Shown here piece by piece: positions 16,013 to 25,340 of a DNA stretch of 45,736 bases. Both the position numbers and the translations under genes were made by a program. The stretch is from Dyella_B sp035486915. Its GTDB lineage: Bacteria; Pseudomonadota; Gammaproteobacteria; Xanthomonadales; Rhodanobacteraceae. The notes beneath the pieces are model-generated. The model ran no database searches and had not been told where the DNA came from. It worked only from the letters and a program-made list of their open reading frames with translations. The number at the start of each line of letters is the position of its first letter. Position 1 is the stretch's first letter. Location: NCBI RefSeq assembly GCF_035486915.1, contig NZ_DATHMR010000010.1, positions 1 to 45,736 on the forward strand, given 5' to 3'.

Positions 16013-16513
16013 TCAATGGGTGGTGGACGCCGCAGGCGCTCCTACCTGCCCCGATACGCCAATAACTGCACAATCCGGCGGCTCGCATGCGTTGTCCAAT
16101 ACAGTGACCGTATTGACGGTAACGTGGCCATTCTGCTTTGGCGTGGCAGTCAACGTCACGCCCTTGTCGTTATAAACCGTCTCGGATGCGTTGCTGGTTT
16201 GAGGCGACGCCGAATGCGTTGCGTCACCTGCATCCAATCCGATCGGCAGCGTAAGTACCACGCCATTGGCAACCGCAACGGCTGCACGAACGTTGCCGTT
16301 GAGATCATTGACCTGGAAGTAGCGAATACCGTCTTTGTAGAACACGTAAACGTGATAGTGCGGACTTGTGCTTACGTCCGCAGCGTTTGGCCACGACTGA
16401 CCTAGTCCCGTGACTGCGTCCGCGTTCTGTTGAGCGAGCGCAGGTACAGCGGATAAGAGGGTGCAGATGCAGAAGCCACCGACTAACGCCAATGAACGCG
16501 GTATACGAACCAT
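16013..16513 (-). CDS. Exported hypothetical protein
   Basis: The 166-residue protein starts MVRIPRSLALVGGFCICTLL and has a signal peptide ending about ALAQQ (residue 28). The mature part contains HYHVYVFYKDGIRYFQVNDL, VRAAVAVANGVVLTLPIG and two cysteines near the end (DNACEPPDCAVIG), likely forming a disulfide. It looks like a small beta-rich periplasmic protein. I do not recognise the family. It is transcribed toward the MASE1 gene and away from the aldehyde dehydrogenase gene, with a 460-bp divergent intergenic region. Confidence 0.65.
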   Translation of the reverse strand: MVRIPRSLALVGGFCICTLLSAVPALAQQNADAVTGLGQSWPNAADVSTSPHYHVYVFYKDGIRYFQVNDLNGNVRAAVAVANGVVLTLPIGLDAGDATHSASPQTSNASETVYNDKGVTLTATPKQNGHVTVNTVTVLDNACEPPDCAVIGVSGQVGAPAASTTH

Positions 16514-16973
16514 ACTGCCCCCTCTCGATGATGACTCTTGGCACGATTGCCTCTGCTAAATCTATCAGCAAAATGCTGAAAACCATGTCTAGCTTCGCAC
16601 TTTGATCAGTGTGCATTTAAGCAACGAATTACTAGAACGATCCAAGTGTCGCAATTCCTCTCGTTGCGCAGATTGTTCGTCACAAAATATTGACGAACCT
16701 GTTGTCAAAGCGATGTGTTGAACGATGCTTAGGAAACGCATGTCGTACTTAAAGGTTGAAGCACTCGGAGTTGCCCTATTAGTGAACTGCGAATGCAGAA
16801 GCAGACGACGCGCGGATCGTCTGAACCGAGCTTCGTCGCCCCATGAGCGGGCGGTCGCCCGACGGCCCCGAACCAACCCTCGGCCCCGGCGGGAGCACCA
16901 CCCTGGCACCCCCTGATACAATGGGCGTTTCCCCATTTAGGGCACCCTCGGGTGCTACGGCTCAGGAGCACGC
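16514..16973. promoter_or_regulatory. Divergent intergenic region with the ALDH promoter area
   Basis: No gene is seen. Near the dehydrogenase start a TACAAT (16917-16922) is a plausible -10, with no good -35. It overlaps a small dyad ATGGG-CGTTTC-CCCAT (16921-16936), and another hairpin GCACCC-TC-GGGTGC follows at 16942-16955. CAGGAG at the end is the ribosome binding site. The two dyads around the start of transcription could be operators or leader hairpins. Confidence 0.35.
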
Positions 16974-18509
16974 ATGTCCCACGATATCCTCAAGGCGCTT
17001 GGCCTTACCGGCGAGCAGTCGGGTACCTATCTCGGCAAGGGCGAGTGGTCCAAAACCACCAGCGCCGGCACGCTGCAACCGCTGAATCCAGCCACCGGCG
17101 AGGTCATCGGCACCGTGCACGCCTCCAGCGCCGCCGATTACGAGACCATCGTGACCCGTGCCCAGGACGCCTTCAAAGTGTGGCGCATCACCCCTGCCCC
17201 GCAGCGTGGCGAGGCCGTTCGCCTGTGCGGCGAAGCCCTGCGCAAGCACAAAGATGCGCTCGGTTCGCTGGTGGCGCTGGAAATGGGCAAGATCAAGCCC
17301 GAGGGCGACGGCGAAGTGCAGGAGATGATCGACATCGCCGATTTCGCGGTCGGTCAAAGCCGCATGCTCTATGGCTACACCATGCATTCGGAGCGCCCGG
17401 GCCATCGCATGTACGAGCAGTATCAGCCGCTCGGTATCGTGGGCATCATCAGCGCGTTCAACTTCCCCGTGGCGGTATGGGCGTGGAATGCCATGCTTGC
17501 TGCGATCTGCGGCGATATCTGCATCTGGAAGCCCTCGCCCAAGACGCCGCTGTCGGCGATTGCGACAATGAAGATCTGCAACGAAGCGCTGAAGGCTGCC
17601 GGTTATCCGGATCTGTTCTTCCTCTTCAACGATGCTGGCGTCGAACTCTCGCAGAAGTTCGTCGACGACAAGCGTATTCCGCTGATCAGCTTCACGGGCT
17701 CGACGAAAGTGGGCCGCCATGTGGGCGAGCGCGTGGCGCAGCGCATGGGTCGCTCCTTGCTGGAACTGGGTGGCAACAACGCGATCATCGTGGACGAAAG
17801 CGCCGATCTGAAACTGGCGATTCCGGCGATTGTGTTCGGCGCGGTGGGGACGGCCGGTCAGCGTTGCACGACGACGCGTCGCCTGTTTGTGCATGAATCC
17901 ATCATCAACGATGTCACCGAAAAACTCATTACTGCGTACAAGCAGGTCGAAGGCAAGATCGGTGATCCGACGCTTGCGACGACGCTGATGGGCCCGCTCA
18001 ACAGCAAGGAAGCCGTGACCGCTTATCTCGCCGCTATCGAAAAGGCCAAGGCCAGCGGTGGCACGGTTCGCACCGGTGGCGCGGCGCTGACCGACCGCAA
18101 GGGCAACTTCGTACTGCCGGCCCTCGTCACGGGCTTGAAGAACAGCGACGACGTCGTGCAAACGGAAACCTTCGCGCCGATCCTCTATGTCATGCCCTTC
18201 AAGACGCTGGATGAAGCGATCGAACTGCAGAACAGCGTGCCGCAAGGTCTGTCGTCGTCGATCTTTACGCAGAATCTGAAGTCGGCCGAACAGTACCTGT
18301 CGTCGGCCGGTTCCGATTGCGGTATCGCCAACGTCAACATCGGTACCTCCGGTGCGGAAATCGGTGGTGCATTCGGTGGCGAGAAAGAAACGGGCGGTGG
18401 TCGCGAATCCGGCTCGGATGCATGGAAGGTCTACATGCGCCGTCAGACCAACACCATCAACTATTCGAACTCGCTGCCGTTGGCACAAGGCATCAAGTTC
18501 GATCTGTAA
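16974..18509 (+). CDS. amaB: Aldehyde dehydrogenase of the ALDH7 type (alpha-aminoadipate semialdehyde / piperideine-6-carboxylate dehydrogenase)
   Basis: The 511-residue enzyme oxidises alpha-aminoadipic semialdehyde to aminoadipate with NAD in lysine breakdown (from the ALDH7 family). The visible key residues are N163 in AFNFPVAVW, the NAD-site FTGSTKVGRHV (240-250), the general base E264 in LLELGGNNA, and the nucleophile C298 in AGQRCTTTRR. The C-terminal GTSGAEIGGAFGGEKETGGG with RESGSDAWK is typical for this subfamily, which binds the carboxylate of its substrate. The start has CAGGAG 7 bases upstream. It is monocistronic, with a hairpin after the stop. The gcdH gene 22 kb away would act later in the same route. 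ALDH7 rather than another ALDH is likely but was judged by eye. Confidence 0.88.
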   Translation: MSHDILKALGLTGEQSGTYLGKGEWSKTTSAGTLQPLNPATGEVIGTVHASSAADYETIVTRAQDAFKVWRITPAPQRGEAVRLCGEALRKHKDALGSLVALEMGKIKPEGDGEVQEMIDIADFAVGQSRMLYGYTMHSERPGHRMYEQYQPLGIVGIISAFNFPVAVWAWNAMLAAICGDICIWKPSPKTPLSAIATMKICNEALKAAGYPDLFFLFNDAGVELSQKFVDDKRIPLISFTGSTKVGRHVGERVAQRMGRSLLELGGNNAIIVDESADLKLAIPAIVFGAVGTAGQRCTTTRRLFVHESIINDVTEKLITAYKQVEGKIGDPTLATTLMGPLNSKEAVTAYLAAIEKAKASGGTVRTGGAALTDRKGNFVLPALVTGLKNSDDVVQTETFAPILYVMPFKTLDEAIELQNSVPQGLSSSIFTQNLKSAEQYLSSAGSDCGIANVNIGTSGAEIGGAFGGEKETGGGRESGSDAWKVYMRRQTNTINYSNSLPLAQGIKFDL

Positions 18510-18521
18510 TCGCGCGAACGT

Positions 18522-18552
18522 CCAGTGGTGTCGTACGCCACGACACCACTGG
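18522..18552 (+). terminator. Hairpin after the aldehyde dehydrogenase gene
   Basis: CCAGTGGTGTCG-TACGCCA-CGACACCACTGG is a perfect 12-bp stem 12 bases past the stop. It has no T run, so termination may be partial or the hairpin may only protect the 3' end. Confidence 0.5.
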
Positions 18553-18646
18553 GCTGCCGCTCGCGTTGCGAGCGTGATGACCGCGGCACCGGGGTACGGC
18601 GAGTGCCGCTACACTAGCGCCACTTCGGACGCAGAGAGGAAATGCC

Positions 18647-18940
18647 ATGAGCTATCAGCCTCCCGTTTATCGCTCCACGTCGTCGCTGGCCATCGTCAGT
18701 CTGGTTTTCGGTATTTCCACATGGTTTGTGCTGCCGTTCGTGGGTGCCGTCGTCGCCATTGTTTGTGGACACATGGCCCGCAATGAAATTCGCCGCGCAC
18801 CGGCTGGAACGCTGGAAGGCGACGGCATGGCCATCGCTGGTTTGGTGCTGGGATACGTTCATCTCGCCCTGATGTGTCTGATTGTGCTCATCGCCATCGT
18901 GCTGATGCTGCTCGGTTTCAGTTTCTGGCATTGGCACTAA
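18647..18940 (+). CDS. DUF4190-type small membrane protein
   Basis: The 97-residue protein (start MSYQPPVYRSTSSLAIVS, AGAGGAAATGCC before it) has two membrane helices: about 14-42 (LAIVSLVFGISTWFVLPFVG) and about 62-92. The loop CGHMARNEIRRAP and GMAIAGLVLGYVHLAL are the hallmarks of the DUF4190 family. Function is unknown; many members sit beside signalling or envelope genes. It is 22 bp upstream of the methyltransferase gene and is probably the first gene of a four-gene unit through murB. Confidence 0.8.
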   Translation: MSYQPPVYRSTSSLAIVSLVFGISTWFVLPFVGAVVAIVCGHMARNEIRRAPAGTLEGDGMAIAGLVLGYVHLALMCLIVLIAIVLMLLGFSFWHWH

Positions 18941-18962
18941 GGTTCGACAACGGAGCCGCCGC

Positions 18963-19730
18963 ATGAAAGACCTTCGCTCCACCGAACGCTTCAGCGACCG
19001 CGTTGCGGACTACGTCCGCTATCGGCCGGATTACCCTGCGGCGCTGCTGGAGTGGCTGCACTCGGCACAAGGCGTAACGCCAGACTGGCGTGTCGCCGAT
19101 GTCGGTGCCGGAACGGGCATTTCATCCAAAATGTTCCTCGACGCGGGACATTCGGTCGTTGCGGTGGAACCCAACGCCGCGATGCGCAACGCAGCGTTGG
19201 AATGGCTAGGCAGCAATCCAAAGTTCAAGGCCCTCGACGGACGCGCGGATGCGACGACGCTCGGCGATGACAGTATGGATATTGTCTCCGTCGCACAGGC
19301 TTTTCACTGGTTTGATCCGGCAGCTACGCGACGTGAGTTTCATCGCATTCTTCGCCCCGGCGGTCTAGCGGCGATCTACTGGAACTCACGCCGATTGACC
19401 AGCACGCCTTTTCTGGTCGGTTACGAAGCGCTGCTGCAGACCTACGGCACCGATTACACCAGCGTCGCCGAGCGCTATGGCGATGAACCGAGCATGCGCC
19501 AGTGGTTCGGTGAAGGATGGCGCGGAACGGCCGAATTCGATCATTGCCAGTTACTGGATTTTGAAGCGCTGCGCGGACGTTTGATGTCTTCCTCCTATGC
19601 ACCGAAACCGGAACATCCCAACCACGAACCGATGATCGCCGCACTGCGCAAACTGTTCGACAAATGCGCTGTCGACGGGCACGTCAGTTTCGATTACGAC
19701 ACACGCGTTTACGTCGGCGAGGTGCCTTGA
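18963..19730 (+). CDS. Class I SAM-dependent methyltransferase
   Basis: The 255-residue protein has motif I VADVGAGTGISSKMF (about 41-55), the acidic post-I residue in VVAVEPNAAMRNA (E65), DSMDIVSVAQAFHWFDP (motif IV, about 99-115) and FHRILRPGGLAAIYWN (motif V/VI). This pattern is the Methyltransf_11 group found in UbiE-like and many small-molecule methyltransferases; the substrate cannot be read from the sequence. Its N-terminus (ERFSDRVADYVRYRPDYP) is typical of the family. It ends 3 bp before pyrD, so translation is probably coupled. Confidence 0.85.
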   Translation: MKDLRSTERFSDRVADYVRYRPDYPAALLEWLHSAQGVTPDWRVADVGAGTGISSKMFLDAGHSVVAVEPNAAMRNAALEWLGSNPKFKALDGRADATTLGDDSMDIVSVAQAFHWFDPAATRREFHRILRPGGLAAIYWNSRRLTSTPFLVGYEALLQTYGTDYTSVAERYGDEPSMRQWFGEGWRGTAEFDHCQLLDFEALRGRLMSSSYAPKPEHPNHEPMIAALRKLFDKCAVDGHVSFDYDTRVYVGEVP

Positions 19731-19733
19731 CGC

Positions 19734-20771
19734 ATGTACGACTGGATTCGTCCGCTGCTCTTCAAACTGGATGCCGAGACGGCACATGGATTGACGCTAT
19801 ACGGTCTGGGCGTCGCACATCGCAGCAACCTCGGAAGCTTTGTTGTGAGAGAGCCTGGGGATCTGCCCACCACGGCGTTCGGGCTGCATTTTCCCAATCC
19901 GGTCGGTCTCGCCGCAGGGCTGGACAAAAATGCCTCGCATCTGGACGCGTTGGGCTCCCTTGGTTTTGGCTTCATCGAAGTCGGCACCGTGACGCCACGT
20001 CCGCAAGTCGGCAACGAGCGCCCTCGCCTTTTTCGCTTGCCTGAGCACGAAGCGATCATCAATCGAATGGGCTTTAACAACGACGGCGTGGATGCATTGG
20101 TGCGCAATGTGCAGCAATCCCGGTATGAAGGCGTGCTAGGCATCAACATCGGCAAGAACAAGGACACCCCCAACGACAAAGCGGTGGATGATTACCTGTT
20201 CTGCCTCGAGCGCGTCTATCAACACGCCAGTTATATCACTGTCAACATCTCTTCACCCAATACCAAAGGCCTGCGCGACTTGCAGGAAGAAGCGACACTA
20301 CGACGCTTTATCGAAACACTTCGCGAAGCGCAGGAGCGCCTTGGCTCGCAGAGTGGTTCACGCAAGCCCATGCTGCTGAAGATCGCGCCCGATCTTACGG
20401 AAGCCGAACTGGACAGCATCGCTGAAGTGCTAATCGCGGCAAACGTCGATGGCGTGATTTGCACCAATACGACAATCGATCATTCGGCGGTCGCAGACGA
20501 TCCGCATGGCCATGAAACGGGAGGCTTGTCGGGCAAGCCGCTTTTCCTGCGCTCCACAGAAGTGGTACGGGGCATGAAGCAGCGCTTAGGCGATCGTGTA
20601 GGCATCGTCGGTGTCGGCGGTATCCTCGAAGGCGACGACGCTGCGGAAAAAATGGAAGCAGGTGCATCGCTGGTGCAGATTTATTCCGGGCTGATCTATC
20701 ACGGCCCTTCGCTTATTGGCGAATGCGTCAACGAGATCCGCCGCCGCCAGGAACATCGCGATGGCCGTTGA
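19734..20771 (+). CDS. pyrD: Dihydroorotate dehydrogenase (quinone), class 2
   Basis: The 345-residue enzyme catalyses the fourth step of pyrimidine synthesis at the inner membrane, passing electrons through FMN to quinone. The signatures are the amphipathic N-terminal helix (MYDWIRPLLFKLDAETAHGL), GFNNDGVDALV, NISSPNTKGLRDLQ with the catalytic base Ser at about 174 (class 2 uses Ser where class 1 has Cys), CTNTTIDHSAV, ETGGLSGKPLF and VGVGGI at the FMN phosphate site. The length is normal. It sits 3 bp after the methyltransferase gene and overlaps murB by 11 bases. Confidence 0.95.
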   Translation: MYDWIRPLLFKLDAETAHGLTLYGLGVAHRSNLGSFVVREPGDLPTTAFGLHFPNPVGLAAGLDKNASHLDALGSLGFGFIEVGTVTPRPQVGNERPRLFRLPEHEAIINRMGFNNDGVDALVRNVQQSRYEGVLGINIGKNKDTPNDKAVDDYLFCLERVYQHASYITVNISSPNTKGLRDLQEEATLRRFIETLREAQERLGSQSGSRKPMLLKIAPDLTEAELDSIAEVLIAANVDGVICTNTTIDHSAVADDPHGHETGGLSGKPLFLRSTEVVRGMKQRLGDRVGIVGVGGILEGDDAAEKMEAGASLVQIYSGLIYHGPSLIGECVNEIRRRQEHRDGR

Positions 20772-21810
20772 GCGTATCGACATGGGTGGCTACACCCTGA
20801 TTGAAAACGCGCCGCTAGCGACGCGTAACACACTGCGTGTCGCCGCGCGTGCAAAACTGCTCGCCGAAGTGCGCGATGCCACCAAACTGCCTGAATTGCT
20901 GGATTTTCCGGCCATTCGCGGCAGCCGCCCGTTTATTTTGGGCGAAGGCAGCAATGTACTCATCACCGGCGATATCGATGGCACCGTCATCGCCATGGAT
21001 ACGCGCGGCGTGCATGTCGAACAGGACGGCGACGTTGCCCGTATCGCCGTGGCGGCCGGCGAGCGCTGGGATGACTTCGTGCGCTGGACGCTCGGCCAGG
21101 GTTTCGCCGGCCTCGAAAACCTGATTCTCATTCCCGGCACGGTAGGTGCCGCACCTATTCAGAACATCGGCGCTTACGGCACCGAAGTGGCGGAGTTCAT
21201 CGAAAGCGTCGAAGCATGGGATCTGATCGAGCGTCGTGTTGTCACGTTGGGTCGCGACGCTTGTGCATTCGCCTATCGCGATTCCCTGTTCAAACACGAA
21301 CCGGACCGTTTCATCGTGACAGCCGTACGCTTCGCACTACCGCGCAGCCACGCACTGCGGCTGGACTATGCCGGCATTCGCGAAGAGCTGGAGCGGATGG
21401 GTGTCGACAAACCCGCGCCGTTCCACGTCGCCGAAGCCGTGGTGCATCTGCGCACCCGCAAACTGCCCGATCCAGCCGTGATCGGCAACGCCGGCAGCTT
21501 CTTCAAGAACCCCATCGTCGATGCCGCGCAGGGCGAAGCGCTAAAGCGCGAACATGACCAATTGGTGGCATGGCCAGGGCGTGACTCGCGCTGGAAACTC
21601 TCGGCCGCATGGCTGATCGAAGCAGCGGGTTTCAAAGGCATGCGCGACGGTGACGCGGGTATTTCCAACCGCCATGCGCTGGTGCTGGTCAATCATGGCA
21701 AAGCCACAGGCCAGGAATTGTGGGCGTTTGCGCAACGTGTCATCGAAGGCGTGCAAGCACGTTTCGGGGTGCGGCTGGAGCCGGAACCCATGGTGATTGG
21801 CGCACGCTGA
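20761..21810 (+). CDS. murB: UDP-N-acetylenolpyruvoylglucosamine reductase
   Basis: The 349-residue type I MurB reduces the enolpyruvyl group with NADPH and FAD to give UDP-MurNAc for peptidoglycan. The visible motifs are FILGEGSNVLITGD (FAD binding), NLILIPGTVGAAPIQNIGAYG, FAYRDSLFKH, and the catalytic Ser in IGNAGSFFKNP, plus SAAWLIEAAGFKGMRDG and SNRHALVLVNHG near the end. The start at 20761 has AGGAA 7 bases upstream and lies within the last 11 bases of pyrD, so the two are translationally coupled. A longer frame from 20716 lies wholly inside pyrD and is less likely. Confidence 0.94.
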   Translation: MAVERIDMGGYTLIENAPLATRNTLRVAARAKLLAEVRDATKLPELLDFPAIRGSRPFILGEGSNVLITGDIDGTVIAMDTRGVHVEQDGDVARIAVAAGERWDDFVRWTLGQGFAGLENLILIPGTVGAAPIQNIGAYGTEVAEFIESVEAWDLIERRVVTLGRDACAFAYRDSLFKHEPDRFIVTAVRFALPRSHALRLDYAGIREELERMGVDKPAPFHVAEAVVHLRTRKLPDPAVIGNAGSFFKNPIVDAAQGEALKREHDQLVAWPGRDSRWKLSAAWLIEAAGFKGMRDGDAGISNRHALVLVNHGKATGQELWAFAQRVIEGVQARFGVRLEPEPMVIGAR

Positions 21811-21899
21811 CCCGCTTTCTTCTTTTTCGCCTTCACGGAAATCAAAGCACTGCTTTGCGATGATCAAGGCCTTGCCTGGGTTACGAAAGGTGCTGTGCC

Positions 21900-23630
21900 A
21901 TGAGCATTCGCAACGTCGCCGATGTCCTCGTCGAAACACTGGCCCAAGCAGGCGTCAAGCGAATACATGGTCTGGTGGGCGACAGCCTCAACGGCATCAC
22001 CGAGTCGCTGCGCCAGCGCAAAGACATCGAGTGGATTCACTACCGGCATGAGGAAGCGGCGGCCTTTGCCGCGTGTGCCGAATCGCAATTGACAGGTGAG
22101 CTGGCCGTCTGCGCCGGCTCGTGCGGACCAGGCAACCTGCATCTGATCAACGGCCTCTACGACGCGCAACGGTCGCGGACACCGGTTCTAGCCATTGCGG
22201 CGCATATTCCTTCTGCAGAGATTGGCAGTGGGTATTTTCAGGAAACGCATCCGCAGAATCTTTTCCGCGAGTGCAGTCATTACTGCGAACTCGTCAGTAG
22301 CAACTCGCAGATTCATCGCGCGGCGGCGATCGCGATTCGCACTGCGGTTGGGCAGCGCGGTGTATCGGTGTTGGTCATTCCGGGCGACGTCGCGCTTTCC
22401 GAATCCAGCGGCCCTGTTGTTTCAGGTGTGAGTTTGCGTCCCGTTGCACCGAACATCACCCCTACCGATGAAGAGCTGAACAAACTCGCTGCATTGCTGG
22501 GCAGCGGCCGTAAGGTAACGCTGTTCTGCGGCCGCGGCTGTGCAGGCGCGCATGATGAAGTGATTCGGCTTGCCGAAACATTGAAAGCACCCGTGGTGCA
22601 TGCACTCGGCGGCAAGGAACATGTCGAATGGGACAACCCATACGACGTCGGCATGACGGGACTGATCGGCTTCAGTTCCGGCTACGAAGCCATGATGAAC
22701 TGCGACACCTTGTTGCTGCTCGGCACGGATTTTCCGTACCGGCAGTTCTTCCCGGACGACGCAAAAATCTGCCAGATCGACTTGCGCGCTGAAAACCTGG
22801 GACGCCGTTGCCGTCTGGACCTTGGATTGGTCGGCGATGTAGGCACGACCATTGCCGCGTTGCTTCCCAAATTGAAAGCGTCGAGCAGCGACGCCCATCT
22901 AAAGACGAGCCTTTCTAATTATCAGAAGGCTCGCGAAGGCCTGAACGACCTTGCCGTCGGCAAGGCGGGCAGCAAACCGATTCATCCGCAATACGTCGCC
23001 AAGGTCGTCAGCGATCTCGCCAGCGACGATGCCGTGTTCACGTGCGACGTTGGCACACCCACCATCTGGGCGGCGCGCTATCTGCATATGAACGGCAAGC
23101 GTCGTCTGCTCGGTTCATTCGTCCACGGCTCGATGGCCAACGCGATGCCGCAAGCGATTGGCGCACAGACGGCCTATCCGAACCGGCAAATTGTCAGTCT
23201 GTCTGGCGACGGTGGTTTCGCCATGCTCATGGGCGATCTACTCACACTGGTGCAACACAAGTTGCCGGTGAAGATTGTGGTCTTCAACAACGGCACACTG
23301 GGCTTCGTCGAGCTGGAAATGAAAGCGTCTGGTTTTCTGCCCGTTGGCGTAACGCTCGACAACCCGGATTTCTCAGCCGTGGCACGCGCAGCAGGCATTT
23401 ACGGCATACGTGTGGAAGATCCGGCCGATCTGGAAAAAGCCGTCGCGGACGCCTTCGCACACGAGGGCCCTGCTTTGGTCGATGTGGTCACCAATCGTCA
23501 GGAATTGTCGATGCCACCGAAGATCCAGCTGGATCAGGTAAAAGGTTTCAGTCTGTGGGCCCTTCGCACAGTAATGAACGGGCGGGGCGACGAGCTCATC
23601 GAATTGGCGCGCAGCAATCTGCGTCGTTGA
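21900..23630 (+). CDS. poxB: Pyruvate dehydrogenase (quinone) / pyruvate oxidase
   Basis: The 576-residue ThDP- and FAD-dependent enzyme is peripheral to the membrane and oxidises pyruvate to acetate and CO2, feeding electrons to ubiquinone. The visible features are the ThDP glutamate E51 in YRHEEAAAFAA, GSCGPGNLHLINGLYDA, FQETHPQNLF, the ThDP-Mg motif SLSGDGGFAML...VVFNNGTLGFV (GDG through N-N), and a C-terminal amphipathic lipid-binding tail (IQLDQVKGFSLWALRTVMNG). The length is close to E. coli PoxB (572). The start has a modest AAAGG site. It converges with murJ 38 bp downstream, and no terminator is obvious between them. Confidence 0.9.
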   Translation: MSIRNVADVLVETLAQAGVKRIHGLVGDSLNGITESLRQRKDIEWIHYRHEEAAAFAACAESQLTGELAVCAGSCGPGNLHLINGLYDAQRSRTPVLAIAAHIPSAEIGSGYFQETHPQNLFRECSHYCELVSSNSQIHRAAAIAIRTAVGQRGVSVLVIPGDVALSESSGPVVSGVSLRPVAPNITPTDEELNKLAALLGSGRKVTLFCGRGCAGAHDEVIRLAETLKAPVVHALGGKEHVEWDNPYDVGMTGLIGFSSGYEAMMNCDTLLLLGTDFPYRQFFPDDAKICQIDLRAENLGRRCRLDLGLVGDVGTTIAALLPKLKASSSDAHLKTSLSNYQKAREGLNDLAVGKAGSKPIHPQYVAKVVSDLASDDAVFTCDVGTPTIWAARYLHMNGKRRLLGSFVHGSMANAMPQAIGAQTAYPNRQIVSLSGDGGFAMLMGDLLTLVQHKLPVKIVVFNNGTLGFVELEMKASGFLPVGVTLDNPDFSAVARAAGIYGIRVEDPADLEKAVADAFAHEGPALVDVVTNRQELSMPPKIQLDQVKGFSLWALRTVMNGRGDELIELARSNLRR

Positions 23631-23668
23631 CAAAAACCGTGTGCATGAGCTGACGCACACCACCTGAA

Positions 23669-25249
23669 TCAGCCGATGCCGATGCGCCGCGTGATTTTTC
23701 CAATCAGCTCCACACATACCTTAATGCGCAGGAGATAAGTCGCTGCAAAATAAGCTACGCCGTAAGTCGAGAGCACAAACAGCGCCCTGAAAATCGGACC
23801 GCGATTAGGCAAGTAGTATTCAACGGCGCACGCCAACAGCGCAGCGACCCCCGCGCCACCCCACAGCTTCACCATCATCGCAGCAGAAACGCCGGTAGGC
23901 CCCAGCCGCTTGTTCATCTTTCTGCGCAACAAGTGAAACTCGATCCACCCCGCCACACCTGCAGAAGCCGTCAAACCCACCGCTCCCCACTGCATGGGAA
24001 TGCCGAACCATCGCGGCAACAGCAGCGCGCTAGCCAATCCGAGCACCGCGGTGAAGGCTAGTCTCACCAGAGCGAAACGCAACGGTGTTCGCGTGTCACG
24101 CAATGCGTAATACGTGGATGCATAGAGACGACCGAACGTCGATGCGAGCAGCCCTACACCCGAGCCCGCGAGAATCGCCCAAACGTATAACGAATCCTTG
24201 CGGGTAAACGCACCGGATTGATAAAGCGCCGCCACCACGACGTTGCCCAGCGCAAAAAAAGCCATCGCCGATGGCACGATGAAGAACGCGATGCGCTCCA
24301 GTCCGTTGTTCAAACGCACGGAAAGCTTTGCAGCGACATCCGCATTGACTTCATCGCCCGCCATGCGGGAAAGCGTGGGCAATTCCGATGCTGAAATGGC
24401 CATGCCAAACAGGCTCACAGGCAACAGGTTCACGGACGACGCTGTCGTCATGCCCGCAATCGCACCGCTACCGAGCAACGTGGAAATGGCCTGATCCACA
24501 AATGCGCTGATCTGCACCACGCCACGACCGATCGCCACACCCAGAAAACTTCCACCAACCTGCTGCACATGTGCGCTGCGAAGGTCGAGCCGAAACCGCA
24601 TGCCCGGCGCGAGCTTCAACACTGGCCCCAGCTGTACGAGGAATTGCAGCAAACAACCGAGCACGGTGCCCCATGCGAGATAAACAATCAGATGGTTCGC
24701 ATCGAGGTGGCGAAAGATCAACATGGTCAGAATCATCGAGAGATTCCAGACCACAGGCGCAGCGTAAGAAAGAAAGAATTTGTGGTGACTGTTGAGGATG
24801 CCCAGACACCATGCCGACCACACCAGAATGCCGGTGCCCGGAAAGAGAATCCGCACGATCAGGATCGTCAGCTCGCGCTTCTCGCCGATGTAGCCGGGCG
24901 CGATCAGCCATAAAAGATAGGGTGTTGCTAGCACGCCCAACGCAACAATCACTGAGATGATCAGCGCGAGGACCGCGGCGATGGCGCCAGCCAGTTTGTC
25001 GGCGTCTTCCTGTTTGTTTTGCGCGAGAAGGCGCGCATACACCGGAATGAAGGACGCCGACAGCACGCCCTCTCCGAACAGGTTCTGCAGAAAGTTGGGA
25101 ACGCGCAGCGCAGCACTGAAAATGTCGGCCGCATCGGAAAGACCGAAATAGTGCGAAAACACACGCTGCCGCACCAGCCCGAAAAGGCGGCTGCAAAGAA
25201 TGCCCGCCCCCACCAGGAAGGCATGCCCCCGGCCAACCTCTTTCGTCAT
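23669..25249 (-). CDS. murJ: Lipid II flippase MurJ
   Basis: The 526-residue multi-pass protein of the MOP superfamily (about 14 helices) moves lipid II across the inner membrane for peptidoglycan synthesis. The signatures are GILCSRLFGLVRQRVFSHYF (start of MviN), FRVPNFLQN-like LRVPNFLQNLFGEGVLSASF with the conserved GEG, and VGGSFLGVAIGRGVVQISAFVDQ mid-protein. The start ATG is at 25249 with a normal N-terminus. In many proteobacteria murJ lies next to rpsT; here its upstream neighbours are a membrane protein and ybjQ instead. Confidence 0.93.
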   Translation of the reverse strand: MTKEVGRGHAFLVGAGILCSRLFGLVRQRVFSHYFGLSDAADIFSAALRVPNFLQNLFGEGVLSASFIPVYARLLAQNKQEDADKLAGAIAAVLALIISVIVALGVLATPYLLWLIAPGYIGEKRELTILIVRILFPGTGILVWSAWCLGILNSHHKFFLSYAAPVVWNLSMILTMLIFRHLDANHLIVYLAWGTVLGCLLQFLVQLGPVLKLAPGMRFRLDLRSAHVQQVGGSFLGVAIGRGVVQISAFVDQAISTLLGSGAIAGMTTASSVNLLPVSLFGMAISASELPTLSRMAGDEVNADVAAKLSVRLNNGLERIAFFIVPSAMAFFALGNVVVAALYQSGAFTRKDSLYVWAILAGSGVGLLASTFGRLYASTYYALRDTRTPLRFALVRLAFTAVLGLASALLLPRWFGIPMQWGAVGLTASAGVAGWIEFHLLRRKMNKRLGPTGVSAAMMVKLWGGAGVAALLACAVEYYLPNRGPIFRALFVLSTYGVAYFAATYLLRIKVCVELIGKITRRIGIG

Positions 25250-25340
25250 ACCCGCCCGCTACGCTGGAAAAACGCCAAGCCTACCATCCGGCAGCCCTCG
25301 GCCACCCTTTTCCGGATAGGCGTCGTTGCCCCGGCGGGGC

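Noticed and set aside
16962..18488. 508-codon minus-strand frame opposite the aldehyde dehydrogenase
   Set aside because: It is an antisense shadow in high-GC DNA; the plus strand has all ALDH motifs.
23669..25340. Missing rpsT next to murJ as an anomaly
   Set aside because: The neighbourhood of murJ varies among Xanthomonadales, so absence here is not informative without comparison.
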